From contig JAWMQM010000002.1 in NCBI GenBank assembly GCA_033283175.1, positions 992,001 through 1,056,000 on the forward strand: a DNA stretch of 64,000 nucleotides, read 5' to 3'. This stretch comes from Pseudomaricurvus sp033283175 (lineage in GTDB: Bacteria; Pseudomonadota; Gammaproteobacteria; Pseudomonadales; Cellvibrionaceae). The position numbers and the translations under genes were made by a program. The notes beneath the pieces were generated by a model. It had not been told where the DNA came from, made no database searches, and was given only the letters and a program-made list of their open reading frames with translations. Below, piece after piece: positions 35,701 through 43,331 of the stretch; within the stretch, counting starts at the first letter, position 1, and the number at the start of each line of letters is the position of its first letter.

Positions 35701-37630
35701 GGAAATTGTTGCGCACCGAGTGCACATCCACTTCAACGTTAAGGTCAAAGCGCAGGTCGAAATCCTGTATCCAAACACAGTGACCGTCGCTCAATTGCAG
35801 CCGATACGGGTGCTCGCCAATCACACGCAGCCCCAGGTTCTCCAGCACCGGAATGGCATCGGACAATTCCAGCAAGGCGTCCAGGTGAAACACTTTGAAG
35901 CGCATGCTCTGACGCTCCGCCCCCACCGCCTGGTAGAAGCTCATGGCCAGATCGGTGGTTTCCTGCAGGGTAACAATGGTGTCGATATCCTGCACCGCGG
36001 CGCGGGCTTCGAAACTGGCCTTGTAGCTGACGGGAAAGGCTTCACAGAAGCGATCGTAGAGACGCACTCCCCGCTCTTCGCCATGATATTCGCAGAGGCT
36101 GTCGTAGAGGCGGTCATCCCAGGAGCGGGTAATGTCCACAATCTGCCGTTCCAGGCGCGGTACATCAATAATGTGCGACTCCCCGGGGTTTACCCGGAAC
36201 ACGATGTGCGCCCGCGCCAGTACAGATTCGGAAAAGTAGGTATTGAACTCGTGCTCGCAGGCGTTGATCGCCTTGCCGATAAGGTTCTGGATGTGCACGC
36301 GCACCTGGGTGCTGAAATCGTCCCGCGGCACATAGACCAGCGCGCTGACAAACTTGCCGTAAGGATCGCGCCGCATAAACAGGCGCACCAACGGCCGCTC
36401 CTTGATACCCGCCACCCCCATGACCGTGGCAAACAACTCCTCATCACTGCTCTGGAACAGTTCGTCGCGGGGGAAAGTCTCCAGTATCTGTTTCAGCGCC
36501 TTGCCGTCGTGGGATTGGGGAGTAAGACCGGAGCGCTCCAGCACGCCCGCCACCTTTTGTCGCAGCATGGGGATCTGCGAGGGTGACAGCGTGTACACCG
36601 GCGAGGTGTAGAGCCCCATAAAACGGGATTCGCCGCAAACCCGGCCATCGCTGTCAAAGCGCTTCACCACCACATAATCGGAGTAGGCGTGACGGTGGAC
36701 CCGCGACCTTACCGCCGATTTGGTGAAGGAGACCAGTTGCTCACCACCGTGAAACCGCGCCATGCCCTCATTAAACGCGGGCAAAGGTACCTCTGGAGCC
36801 ACCGACCCGTGTTGCCGGAACAGCCCCAGTCGCCGTTCCGGCTCTTCCCGCAGGTAGCGGGACTCACCCCCTCCACAAAAATGGTATTCGGCATAGCCGA
36901 GAAAGGTGAAACAGCCATCGGCCATCCACTTCAGCAGGGCATCCACCTCATTGGCGCACGCCCGCAGGCCATCATCACTGATCTGCTGCAGGTTGCTGCG
37001 GCACTCTTTCACCCTCTGCAGCTGGTTCTGGTAATCAGAGACCACCAGCTCCACATCGCTCAGCACCGAGCGCAGGGATTCCGCCAGCTCGTGCATGGCA
37101 GACTCGTCGGTGTGCAGGTTAATCTCCAGGTAGATCAACGCTTCTTGCTGATAGTGGCGCTTTTTGCTGTTGGCGGGCTTGCTGCCGGGGGGTGCCAGCT
37201 CCAGCAACTGACCCTGTTCATCGCGACAGACGGTCAGCTGGGTACTGGCAATCTCGTGAATGGTAATGTTACGGCGACTCACCTCCATGCGCACCGAGTC
37301 CACCAGAAACGGCATATCCCGCTGCAAGACGGCCACCACCGTGTGCGGGCAGAGCCAGCCATCCTCGTCGAGACTGGGGTTAAACACCTGCACCCGCGCC
37401 GCGCCGCCGACATCCAGCTGCTGAATAAAATTCCAGCAGCCAAACACCCTGCCGAAGATATCGCTGATGGCGCGCCCATCCAGCTCCTCCAGGCTCGCCC
37501 GCTGGTAACAGTAACGCGCCAGGTGTTTGAGGCTGTCGCTATCCACCGTTTGCCGGCGCTGGTCGATAGCTTCGCCCAGCTGCTGAAAAAACGTCTCTCT
37601 GCTGTCAGCTGTCACTACGCTGATATTCAC
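32711..37630 (-). CDS. gdhB: NAD-specific glutamate dehydrogenase, GDH-180 class
   Basis: This very large protein of 1639 residues oxidatively deaminates glutamate with NAD. It belongs to the GDH-180 class described in Streptomyces and Pseudomonas. The catalytic core lies in the second half, with the substrate-binding region GGAVARGGLRWSDR, and the C-terminal helical domain follows. I choose the GTG at 37630 because AAGGAAT precedes it and the length fits the family (about 1600 aa). The frame is open to 37879 but would overlap the divergent moxR gene. It is often regulated by amino-acid signals; no operator was seen here. Confidence 0.93.
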   Translation of the reverse strand: MNISVVTADSRETFFQQLGEAIDQRRQTVDSDSLKHLARYCYQRASLEELDGRAISDIFGRVFGCWNFIQQLDVGGAARVQVFNPSLDEDGWLCPHTVVAVLQRDMPFLVDSVRMEVSRRNITIHEIASTQLTVCRDEQGQLLELAPPGSKPANSKKRHYQQEALIYLEINLHTDESAMHELAESLRSVLSDVELVVSDYQNQLQRVKECRSNLQQISDDGLRACANEVDALLKWMADGCFTFLGYAEYHFCGGGESRYLREEPERRLGLFRQHGSVAPEVPLPAFNEGMARFHGGEQLVSFTKSAVRSRVHRHAYSDYVVVKRFDSDGRVCGESRFMGLYTSPVYTLSPSQIPMLRQKVAGVLERSGLTPQSHDGKALKQILETFPRDELFQSSDEELFATVMGVAGIKERPLVRLFMRRDPYGKFVSALVYVPRDDFSTQVRVHIQNLIGKAINACEHEFNTYFSESVLARAHIVFRVNPGESHIIDVPRLERQIVDITRSWDDRLYDSLCEYHGEERGVRLYDRFCEAFPVSYKASFEARAAVQDIDTIVTLQETTDLAMSFYQAVGAERQSMRFKVFHLDALLELSDAIPVLENLGLRVIGEHPYRLQLSDGHCVWIQDFDLRFDLNVEVDVHSVRNNFQEAFAAIWNRRTVSDPFNRLVLGARLDWREVSVLRAYAAYMKQTLFNFGHSYVAHTLANHLDITRNLVALFKSMFDPRVHKGSDKDSERIERLKQKVIEGLDRVDNLNEDRIIRRYLELISGTLRTNFFQVTEKGESKDYISIKFSPRDIPNIPEPRPMYEIFVYSPRMEGVHLRGGAVARGGLRWSDRLQDYRTEVLGLVKAQQVKNAVIVPSGAKGGFVAKQLPAATDREAWLKEGIACYQIFIRGLLDITDNIIDGEVRPPDSVVRVDGDDPYLVVAADKGTATFSDIANAISAEYHHWLGDAFASGGSQGYDHKGMGITARGAWVSVRRHFKELGLDVQQQDFTVVGIGDMAGDVFGNGMLMSEHICLTAAFNHLHIFVDPNPDSARSFSERMRLFQAPGASWNDYDQSLISAGGGVFSRAAKSITLTPEMQARFDIAADKLTPNELIHALLQAPVDLIWNGGIGTYVKGSQENHADVGDKANDILRVDGRELRCRVFGEGGNLGMTQRGRIEFCLNGGACNTDFIDNAAGVDCSDHEVNIKILLDGVVSNGDLTAKQRNQLLVEMTDSVAELVLSNNYKQTQAISLAEYQAAIRVNEYRRFISTMVDSGNLNRQLEYLPEDEEILERQQTGKSLTRPELSVLISYAKVQLKETLATEALVEDAYMVRAVESAFPAQLRERFREQLYNHRLRKEIVATQLANDMINHMGITFAQRLTESTGANMVEVAKAYVTARDISCMPEFFASVEALDYQVESSTQNLIMSRSMRRMRRATRWFLRNRRGHLSPQVEVDSFAEAVRDLNDKLPQIICGVPRDEWQRNMDELTAQNIPEAIASRASLPVTIYSALYMVDAARTAGVEPELVARVYFAMSDALGLAWFALQVSEVKVENYWQAMAREAFMDDLESQMRALAIAIIRLGGPEMDIMATVQRWMDQHQLLVGRWRSMVNELQGAAGSDYAMFAVALRELLDLAQASQHCVSLDDDSNLCLLGG

Positions 37631-37779
37631 ATTCCTTTCCTCTTGCTGCGCCAACCACTGGCCGCCAAATTCAGCATAGCCTATCAAAGCGGCGGCACGC
37701 GCGTGTGACAAGCGGAGGCAGAGGATTGGGAATTGGACAGGAACTTGCGCGCCACATCCCGGTCTATTTCCGAGTTCGC

Positions 37780-37807
37780 TTGCCAAGCCTTGTGCAGGCG
37801 GTAGAAT
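37780..37807 (+). promoter_or_regulatory. Sigma-70-like promoter of the MoxR/Bat operon
   Basis: TTGCCA (37780-37785) and TAGAAT (37802-37807) are spaced by 16 bases and lie 80 bases before the moxR ATG. The repeats at 37838-37882 would be in the 5' leader of this transcript. Confidence 0.4.
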
Positions 37808-37837
37808 TTCCCGTTTTTTACCAGGCCGACTTTTACC

Positions 37838-37882
37838 CTGGTAACCACAGTCTGGTAACAACAGATTGCCTGGCAACAACAG
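37838..37882 (+). repeat. Three 13-bp direct repeats in the moxR leader
   Basis: Copies are CTGGTAACCACAG (37838-37850), CTGGTAACAACAG (37852-37864) and CTGGCAACAACAG (37870-37882). The last copy ends 5 bases before the moxR ATG, over the ribosome binding region. They could be a protein-binding site or a slippage product. Confidence 0.8.
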
Positions 37883-37886
37883 AGAA

Positions 37887-38858
37887 ATGAGCTCTCAGAT
37901 GAATAATCAAAGCGCGCTGGCCGAGTTGCAACGCTGGCTGGAATCCCAGATCGTGGGCCAGACCCAACTGGTTGAACGCCTGTTAATCGCCCTGCTGGCG
38001 GACGGCCACCTGCTGGTGGAAGGCGCGCCGGGCCTGGCCAAGACCAAGGCCATCAAAACCCTCGCCGAGGGTATTGAAGGTAACTTCCACCGTATCCAGT
38101 TCACTCCCGACCTGCTGCCGTCGGACGTCACCGGTACCGATATCTACCGTCCGGAGACCGCCACCTTCGATTTCCAGCAGGGGCCCATTTTCCACAACCT
38201 GGTACTGGCAGACGAGATCAACCGCGCCCCCGCCAAGGTGCAGTCAGCGCTGCTGGAAGCCATGGCCGAACGCCAGGTGAGTGTGGGGCGTCACACCTAC
38301 CCGCTGCCGGACCTGTTCCTGGTGATGGCAACCCAGAACCCCATCGAGCAGGAGGGTACCTACCCGCTGCCGGAGGCGCAGCTGGACCGTTTCCTGATGC
38401 ACGTTACCGTGGCCTACCCGGGTGCGGCTGCCGAGCGCGAAATCCTGCGCCTGGCCCGCAACGAAGCGGCCCACAAACCGGTAGAGCCTCCCACCCCCAT
38501 TACCCAGCAGCAACTGTTTGCCATGCGCGACGAGATCCTGGCCCTGCACATGGCTGACAGCGTCGAGGAGTACATCGTCAACCTCACCCTCGCCACCCGC
38601 TGGCCCGGGGACTACAGCGAGGAGCTGGCGCGCTGGATCGAGTTTGGCGTCAGCCCCCGTGGCACCATTGCCCTGGACCGCTGCGCCCGCGCCCACGCCT
38701 GGCTGCGGGGACAGGACTTTGTCAGCCCCGGCGACGTACAGGCCATCCTGCCGGATGTCTTCCGCCACCGCCTGCTGCTGAGTTTTGAAGCGGAAGCGGC
38801 AGGTGTTGATCGCAACGCGGTCATCGCCGAGTTGATTCGCCAGGTGCCTGTGGCCTGA
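37887..38858 (+). CDS. moxR: MoxR-family AAA+ ATPase
   Basis: This 323-residue ATPase has Walker A GAPGLAKT (about residue 47), Walker B LVLADEINRAP, sensor 1 MATQNP and the MoxR-typical PLPEAQLDRFLMH. MoxR ATPases act as chaperones for VWA proteins and metal-ion insertion, and those partners are encoded downstream. The ATG at 37887 is chosen over the one at 37866 because AGAGA precedes it; a third ATG lies at 37899. The stop overlaps the next start by one base. Confidence 0.94.
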   Translation: MSSQMNNQSALAELQRWLESQIVGQTQLVERLLIALLADGHLLVEGAPGLAKTKAIKTLAEGIEGNFHRIQFTPDLLPSDVTGTDIYRPETATFDFQQGPIFHNLVLADEINRAPAKVQSALLEAMAERQVSVGRHTYPLPDLFLVMATQNPIEQEGTYPLPEAQLDRFLMHVTVAYPGAAAEREILRLARNEAAHKPVEPPTPITQQQLFAMRDEILALHMADSVEEYIVNLTLATRWPGDYSEELARWIEFGVSPRGTIALDRCARAHAWLRGQDFVSPGDVQAILPDVFRHRLLLSFEAEAAGVDRNAVIAELIRQVPVA

Positions 38859-39817
38859 TGAGTTCGGCAGCGCAATACGACAGCTACCTGCAGCCGGTTG
38901 AGGGCGCCTACACGCAGCTCGAGCAGCTGCTGGCGCTGCGTTTTGCCGCCCGCGAGCTGCAGCTCACCCCGCGCCGTCGCAGCCAGTCCACCCAGGCCGG
39001 CTCGGCCCGCACCCGTTTCCGCGGGCGCGGTATGGAGTTCGAGGAGGTGCGTCTCTACCAGGCCGGCGACGATATCCGCAGCATCGACTGGCGCGTTACC
39101 GCCCGCACCCAGGTCGCCCACACCAAACTCTACCGCGAAGAGCGTGAACGCCCGGTAATGCTGATGCTGGATCAATGCAACAGCATGTTTTTTGGCAGCC
39201 GCCACTGCTTCAAATCCGTACTGGCAGCCCACACTGCGGTATTGCTGGGCTGGGCGGCACTGGCCCAGAATGATCGCGTCGGCGGCCTCGTTTTCAGCGA
39301 CCGCAGTGAGCGCGATATTCGCCCCAAGCGCAGTCGCCACACCTTGCTGACGCTGCTACAGGTGATTCAGCAGTTCAACAGCGAACTGCAGACCCCGCTG
39401 ACTCCGGCCGCAGCCGTGCCGCTGCAACAGCGACTGGCGGATTTACGCCGCATCAGCAAGCCCGGCAGTGCAGTGATGATCATCAGCGATCTGCAGGGCT
39501 GGAATGACGGCTGCGCGGAGCAGCTGCACCATCTGGGACGACACAATGATGTATCACTGTTGTGGGTCAGTGATCCCCTGGAACAGCAACTGCCACAACA
39601 GATGACCCTGACGGTCACCAATGGGGTGGAGCGTCGCGCCCTCAATACCGCCGACGCCAACCTTGCCGGCCAGTTTCACCAGGACTTTCTGCAGCGACAG
39701 GCCAGCCTGCAACAGGCAGCCAGCGAAGCCGGCGCCTGGCTCCTGCCCCTGACCACCGCGCAAAGCCCGCTCGCGCAACTGCTGCCACTGTTTGGTAAAC
39801 GCCCATGCCGTCGCTGA
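38858..39817 (+). CDS. DUF58 domain protein of the MoxR/Bat operon
   Basis: This 319-residue protein carries the DUF58 signature: RSIDWRVTARTQVAHTK near residue 75. A VWA-like fold follows, with a degenerate MIDAS-like DQCNS instead of the usual DxSxS. The N-terminal region FRGRGMEFEEVRLYQAGDD is the conserved DUF58 entry motif. Members work with MoxR ATPases. Translation is coupled to moxR by an ATGA overlap. Confidence 0.9.
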   Translation: MSSAAQYDSYLQPVEGAYTQLEQLLALRFAARELQLTPRRRSQSTQAGSARTRFRGRGMEFEEVRLYQAGDDIRSIDWRVTARTQVAHTKLYREERERPVMLMLDQCNSMFFGSRHCFKSVLAAHTAVLLGWAALAQNDRVGGLVFSDRSERDIRPKRSRHTLLTLLQVIQQFNSELQTPLTPAAAVPLQQRLADLRRISKPGSAVMIISDLQGWNDGCAEQLHHLGRHNDVSLLWVSDPLEQQLPQQMTLTVTNGVERRALNTADANLAGQFHQDFLQRQASLQQAASEAGAWLLPLTTAQSPLAQLLPLFGKRPCRR

Positions 39818-40335
39818 CCAGTCCAGGGGCAAACCCGCCTGCCACTCTCCCCGCCGATCCGCTGGCGTCGCTGCGGGATATCCACCTGCCCGACCCGGTC
39901 TCGGCAGCACCCGCCTGGGGCTGGTGGTTGCTGGCTGCGCTGCTGGCGCTGGCCATCCTTGCCGGGGGGCTGTGGTGGCGGCAATGGCGCCATCGCAACG
40001 CCTATCGCCGCCGGGCCCTGCAACTGTTGCAGCAATACACCACCATCGACTCCGATGAACAGCAGCTGCAGGCCATCAATCAACTGCTGAAACGCACGGC
40101 ACTGCAGGCTTGCCCGCAGCAACCGGTAGCGCAGCTGCACGGCCGGGCCTGGAGCGAATTCCTGCAACAGACCCTGGGCCGCAAAGCCTGCGAGGGCAAC
40201 GACTGCTTTGGCGACAACCTCTACAGCTCCACCAGTGCCGCAGACCTGTCCCGCGCCCGGCAATTTGCCGCACACTGGATCCGCCATCACCGCTCACCCG
40301 CCGCTGCCCTCATCCGTGGAGGCAACCATGCTTGA
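39805..40335 (+). CDS. DUF4381 membrane protein
   Basis: This 176-residue protein has one transmembrane helix near residues 40-60 (WWLLAALLALAILAGGLWW) after LRDIHLPDPV, the DUF4381 family start. The cytoplasmic tail is Gln-rich and helical, with HGRAWSEFL conserved in the family. It overlaps the preceding gene by 13 bases and the next by 8. It is likely part of the Bat membrane complex. Confidence 0.88.
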   Translation: MPSLTSPGANPPATLPADPLASLRDIHLPDPVSAAPAWGWWLLAALLALAILAGGLWWRQWRHRNAYRRRALQLLQQYTTIDSDEQQLQAINQLLKRTALQACPQQPVAQLHGRAWSEFLQQTLGRKACEGNDCFGDNLYSSTSAADLSRARQFAAHWIRHHRSPAAALIRGGNHA

Positions 40336-41353
40336 CCTGCAGTGGCCGTGGATATTGCTGTGCCTGCCCCTGCCCTGGCTGGTGTATCGCTTTGCCCCTG
40401 CCGCCCGCCAGCAGGAGGCCGCCCTGCAGGTGCCTTTCTTTGCACGCCTGCCGGGTGCTAACGCCGACAAGGGTCATGTGCGCCCCCGGCACTGGTGGCG
40501 ACTGTTGTTACTGGCACTGAGCTGGAGCTGCCTGCTGCTGGCGGCCGCCCGTCCCACCTGGGTGGGTGAGCCGGTTTCCCTGCCCGCCAGTGGTCGTGAC
40601 CTGCTGCTGGCGGTGGATATCTCCGGCAGTATGGAGACCCGTGACATGCTCTGGGACAGTAGCTACTACCCCCGTATCGACGCGGTAAAAGTGGTGGTCA
40701 ATGACTTCGTCAAACGCCGCGAAAGCGACCGTCTGGGGCTGATCCTGTTCGGCACCCGCGCCTATGTGCAGGCGCCATTGACCTTCGACCGCAACACCGT
40801 GCAACAGCTGCTGAGCGAAGCCCAGCTGGGCTTTGCCGGTGAGAAGACCGCCATCGGCGATGCCATCGGCATGGCGGTGAAACAGCTGCGCGAGCGCCCG
40901 CAGGAGAGCCGTGTGCTGATCCTGCTGACCGATGGCGCCAACACCGCCGGCCAGGTGCAACCCATGCAGGCCGCCGACATCGCCGCCAAGGCTGGTGTCA
41001 AGATCTACACCATCGGTATTGGCGCCGACGAGATGCTCACCAGCGGCTTCTTCGGCTTTGGCCAGCGGCGGGTAAACCCGTCGGCCGATCTGGATGAAGC
41101 CACCCTGCAATCCATCGCTGAGCAAACCGGTGGTACCTACTTCCGCGCCCGCTCTCCTCAGGACCTGCAACAAATTTACCTGCAACTGGACCAGCTGGAA
41201 CCGGTGGAACAGGCCGCCGAGACCTTCCGCCCCACCCAGTCGCTGTTTCACTGGCCACTGGCTGCGGCGCTGTTTAGCCTTGCCCTGCTATTGCTGCCAC
41301 GCCTCCTCTCGCCCCTGACCCGGTCACGGTTAACGGAGGCTGGCAATGGCTGA
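40328..41353 (+). CDS. batA: VWA-domain membrane protein BatA-type
   Basis: This 341-residue protein has an N-terminal membrane helix, a VWA domain with an intact metal-ion-dependent adhesion site DISGS (in AVDISGSME), a second membrane helix near residue 60 and a C-terminal one (LAAALFSLALLLL). GGAGG lies 6 bases before the ATG at 40328. In Bacteroides, Bat proteins support aerotolerance; elsewhere the role is unclear. Confidence 0.9.
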   Translation: MLDLQWPWILLCLPLPWLVYRFAPAARQQEAALQVPFFARLPGANADKGHVRPRHWWRLLLLALSWSCLLLAAARPTWVGEPVSLPASGRDLLLAVDISGSMETRDMLWDSSYYPRIDAVKVVVNDFVKRRESDRLGLILFGTRAYVQAPLTFDRNTVQQLLSEAQLGFAGEKTAIGDAIGMAVKQLRERPQESRVLILLTDGANTAGQVQPMQAADIAAKAGVKIYTIGIGADEMLTSGFFGFGQRRVNPSADLDEATLQSIAEQTGGTYFRARSPQDLQQIYLQLDQLEPVEQAAETFRPTQSLFHWPLAAALFSLALLLLPRLLSPLTRSRLTEAGNG

Positions 41354-43313
41354 ATGGAGCGCACTGCTAAACCAGTTCCACTGGCTGCGCCCGTTGTGGC
41401 TGCTGCTGATCCCGGTGGTATTGCTGCTGACCCTGTGGCTGCTGCGCCACCCGCAACACGGCAGCCACTGGAAAAAAATTATCGATCCCGGCCTGCTGCC
41501 CTACCTGCTGCAACAGGGCGGTGGCGCTCGTCAGCGCTGGCCGGTGCTGCTACTGGGCCTGGCGCTGCTGGTTACCTCACTGGCGCTGGCGGGACCGGCC
41601 TGGGAGAAGCTGCCACAGCCGATCCACAAGCGCGAGGACGCCACCGTTATCCTGCTGGACCTGTCGCCCTCCATGGAAGCACAGGACCTGCAGCCGTCCC
41701 GCCTGGTGCGGGCACGACTAAAACTGATCGACCTGCTCAAGCAGCGGCGTGAAGGGGTCACCGCGCTGGTGGCTTACGCCGGTGAAGCCCACACCGTCAC
41801 ACCACTGACGGACGACACGGCCACCATTATCAATCTGTTGCCGGCACTGTCGCCGGACGTCATGCCGCTGCGTGGCAGCAACACTGAAATGGCAGTGGAG
41901 CGGGGCCTGCAGCTGCTGCACGACGCCGGCCACACAGAGGGTGAACTGCTGCTGGTCACGGATGGTGTCGCTGCCGACGCACTGGATTCCGTTCGCAGCC
42001 TGCTGCCCGCCTCCGTGCGCCTCTCTATCCTGGGTGTCGGCACCACGGAAGGCGCCCCGATCCCCCTGCCCAACGGCGGCTTTGCCAAAAATCACCTCGG
42101 CAATATGGTGCTGGCAAAGCTCAACAGCACGGAACTGGCAGAGCTGGCTGTGAGCACGGGCGGACGCTTTACGCCACTGACCCCTGACGATCGGGACCTG
42201 CAGCTGCTCAGTCGCACACCGATATCGCTGCAGAGCGAGACCCGCCAGCTGCAGCGGGAATTCGATACCTGGCTCGATCGCGGCCCATGGCTGCTGCTGC
42301 CCCTGCTGCCCCTGATGCTGCTGGCCTTCCGCCGCGGCTGGCTGCTGGCCCTGCTGCCACTGTTGCTGTTCCCCGGTGAGCCGGCCCAGGCCAGCGTCTG
42401 GCAGGATCTGTGGCAGACGCCGGACCAACAGGCCAGTGAACTGCTGCAGGCCGGCGACAACGCCGCCGCCGCAGAAAAGTTTGAGCGCCCGGACTGGAAA
42501 GCCGCCGCCCAGTACCGCGCCGGCAACTATACCGAAGCGGCAAAGTTGCTGGAGCAGGACCCAAGTGCCGAGGGCCACTACAACCGCGGCAACGCCCTCG
42601 CCAAAAGTGGCGATCTGTCGGGCGCCCTGGAGGCTTACGATCAGGCCCTGCAGCTGAACCCGGCGCTCGAAGACGCAACCGCCAATCGCCAACAGGTGGA
42701 AGCCTTGTTGCAGCAGCAACAGCAACAAAACCAGGGCCAGCAGAATCAGCAAAACCAGAACCAGAAAAACGACAGCCAACAGAATCAGCAACAGAGCGGC
42801 GACTCTTCACAGAGCCAACAGGGGCAGGAATCACAGGACGGTCAGCAGCAATCGTCCCAGCAACAAGCGTCCCAACAACAAGCGCCCCAACAACAAGCGC
42901 CCGGGGAGCAGGCGCAATCCCCACAACCCCGGTCCGGAGACGATCAGCAGCGCGAGGCCCAATCGCCAGGTAACGAAGAAGAAAAAAGTGACGAGCGGAA
43001 ATCCGCAACGCCTGACCAGCAAACCGCTGGCAATAAGGCCGATGACAAGCAGCAGAACAGCGATCAGGCCGGCAACCAACAACAGGACAAACAGGAGGCA
43101 GAAGCCGCCCAAGGTGTCGAAGGGCAGGCCGGAATTGACGACGGCCTCAGCGACGAAGAGCGCCAGACCATGGAACAGATGCTGCGCCGCATCCCTGACG
43201 ATCCCAGCGGTCTGCTGCGCAATAAATTTGAGTATCAATACCGGCAGCGCCGCCAGGCCTATCAACAGGGCACCTGGGAGCCACCGGAAAACAATGCCGC
43301 CCAGCGCTGGTAA
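41346..43313 (+). CDS. batB: VWA-TPR fusion protein (BatB-BatC type) with Gln-rich tail
   Basis: This 655-residue protein joins a BatB-like VWA domain (MIDAS DLSPS, about residue 101) with membrane helices at both ends of it, then a short TPR unit (YNRGNALAKSGDLSGALEAYDQAL, about 420-445) as in BatC. A low-complexity Gln/Asn/Ser/Lys/Glu-rich tail follows (about 450-600), with a final conserved patch LRRIPDDPSGLLRNKFEYQY. The DNA of the tail is repetitive (CAGCAACAG-type). It overlaps the previous gene by 8 bases. Confidence 0.9.
   Translation: MAEWSALLNQFHWLRPLWLLLIPVVLLLTLWLLRHPQHGSHWKKIIDPGLLPYLLQQGGGARQRWPVLLLGLALLVTSLALAGPAWEKLPQPIHKREDATVILLDLSPSMEAQDLQPSRLVRARLKLIDLLKQRREGVTALVAYAGEAHTVTPLTDDTATIINLLPALSPDVMPLRGSNTEMAVERGLQLLHDAGHTEGELLLVTDGVAADALDSVRSLLPASVRLSILGVGTTEGAPIPLPNGGFAKNHLGNMVLAKLNSTELAELAVSTGGRFTPLTPDDRDLQLLSRTPISLQSETRQLQREFDTWLDRGPWLLLPLLPLMLLAFRRGWLLALLPLLLFPGEPAQASVWQDLWQTPDQQASELLQAGDNAAAAEKFERPDWKAAAQYRAGNYTEAAKLLEQDPSAEGHYNRGNALAKSGDLSGALEAYDQALQLNPALEDATANRQQVEALLQQQQQQNQGQQNQQNQNQKNDSQQNQQQSGDSSQSQQGQESQDGQQQSSQQQASQQQAPQQQAPGEQAQSPQPRSGDDQQREAQSPGNEEEKSDERKSATPDQQTAGNKADDKQQNSDQAGNQQQDKQEAEAAQGVEGQAGIDDGLSDEERQTMEQMLRRIPDDPSGLLRNKFEYQYRQRRQAYQQGTWEPPENNAAQRW
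42708..42912 (+). repeat. CAG/CAA-rich low-complexity coding repeat in the VWA-TPR gene
   Basis: About 200 bases consist mainly of CAG and CAA codons with scattered Asn, Ser and Gly codons. Several near-identical CCCAACAACAAGCG units occur at about 42865-42900. They encode a Gln-rich linker and are prone to length variation. Confidence 0.8.
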
Positions 43314-43331
43314 TTGTATTGGCGAGCCGAT

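Noticed and set aside
34562..36586. Several long plus-strand frames inside the glutamate dehydrogenase gene
   Set aside because: They are antisense shadows without motifs or ribosome sites.
37631..37879. N-terminal extension of the NAD-glutamate dehydrogenase
   Set aside because: It would overlap the divergent moxR start and lacks homology; the GTG at 37630 has a ribosome site.
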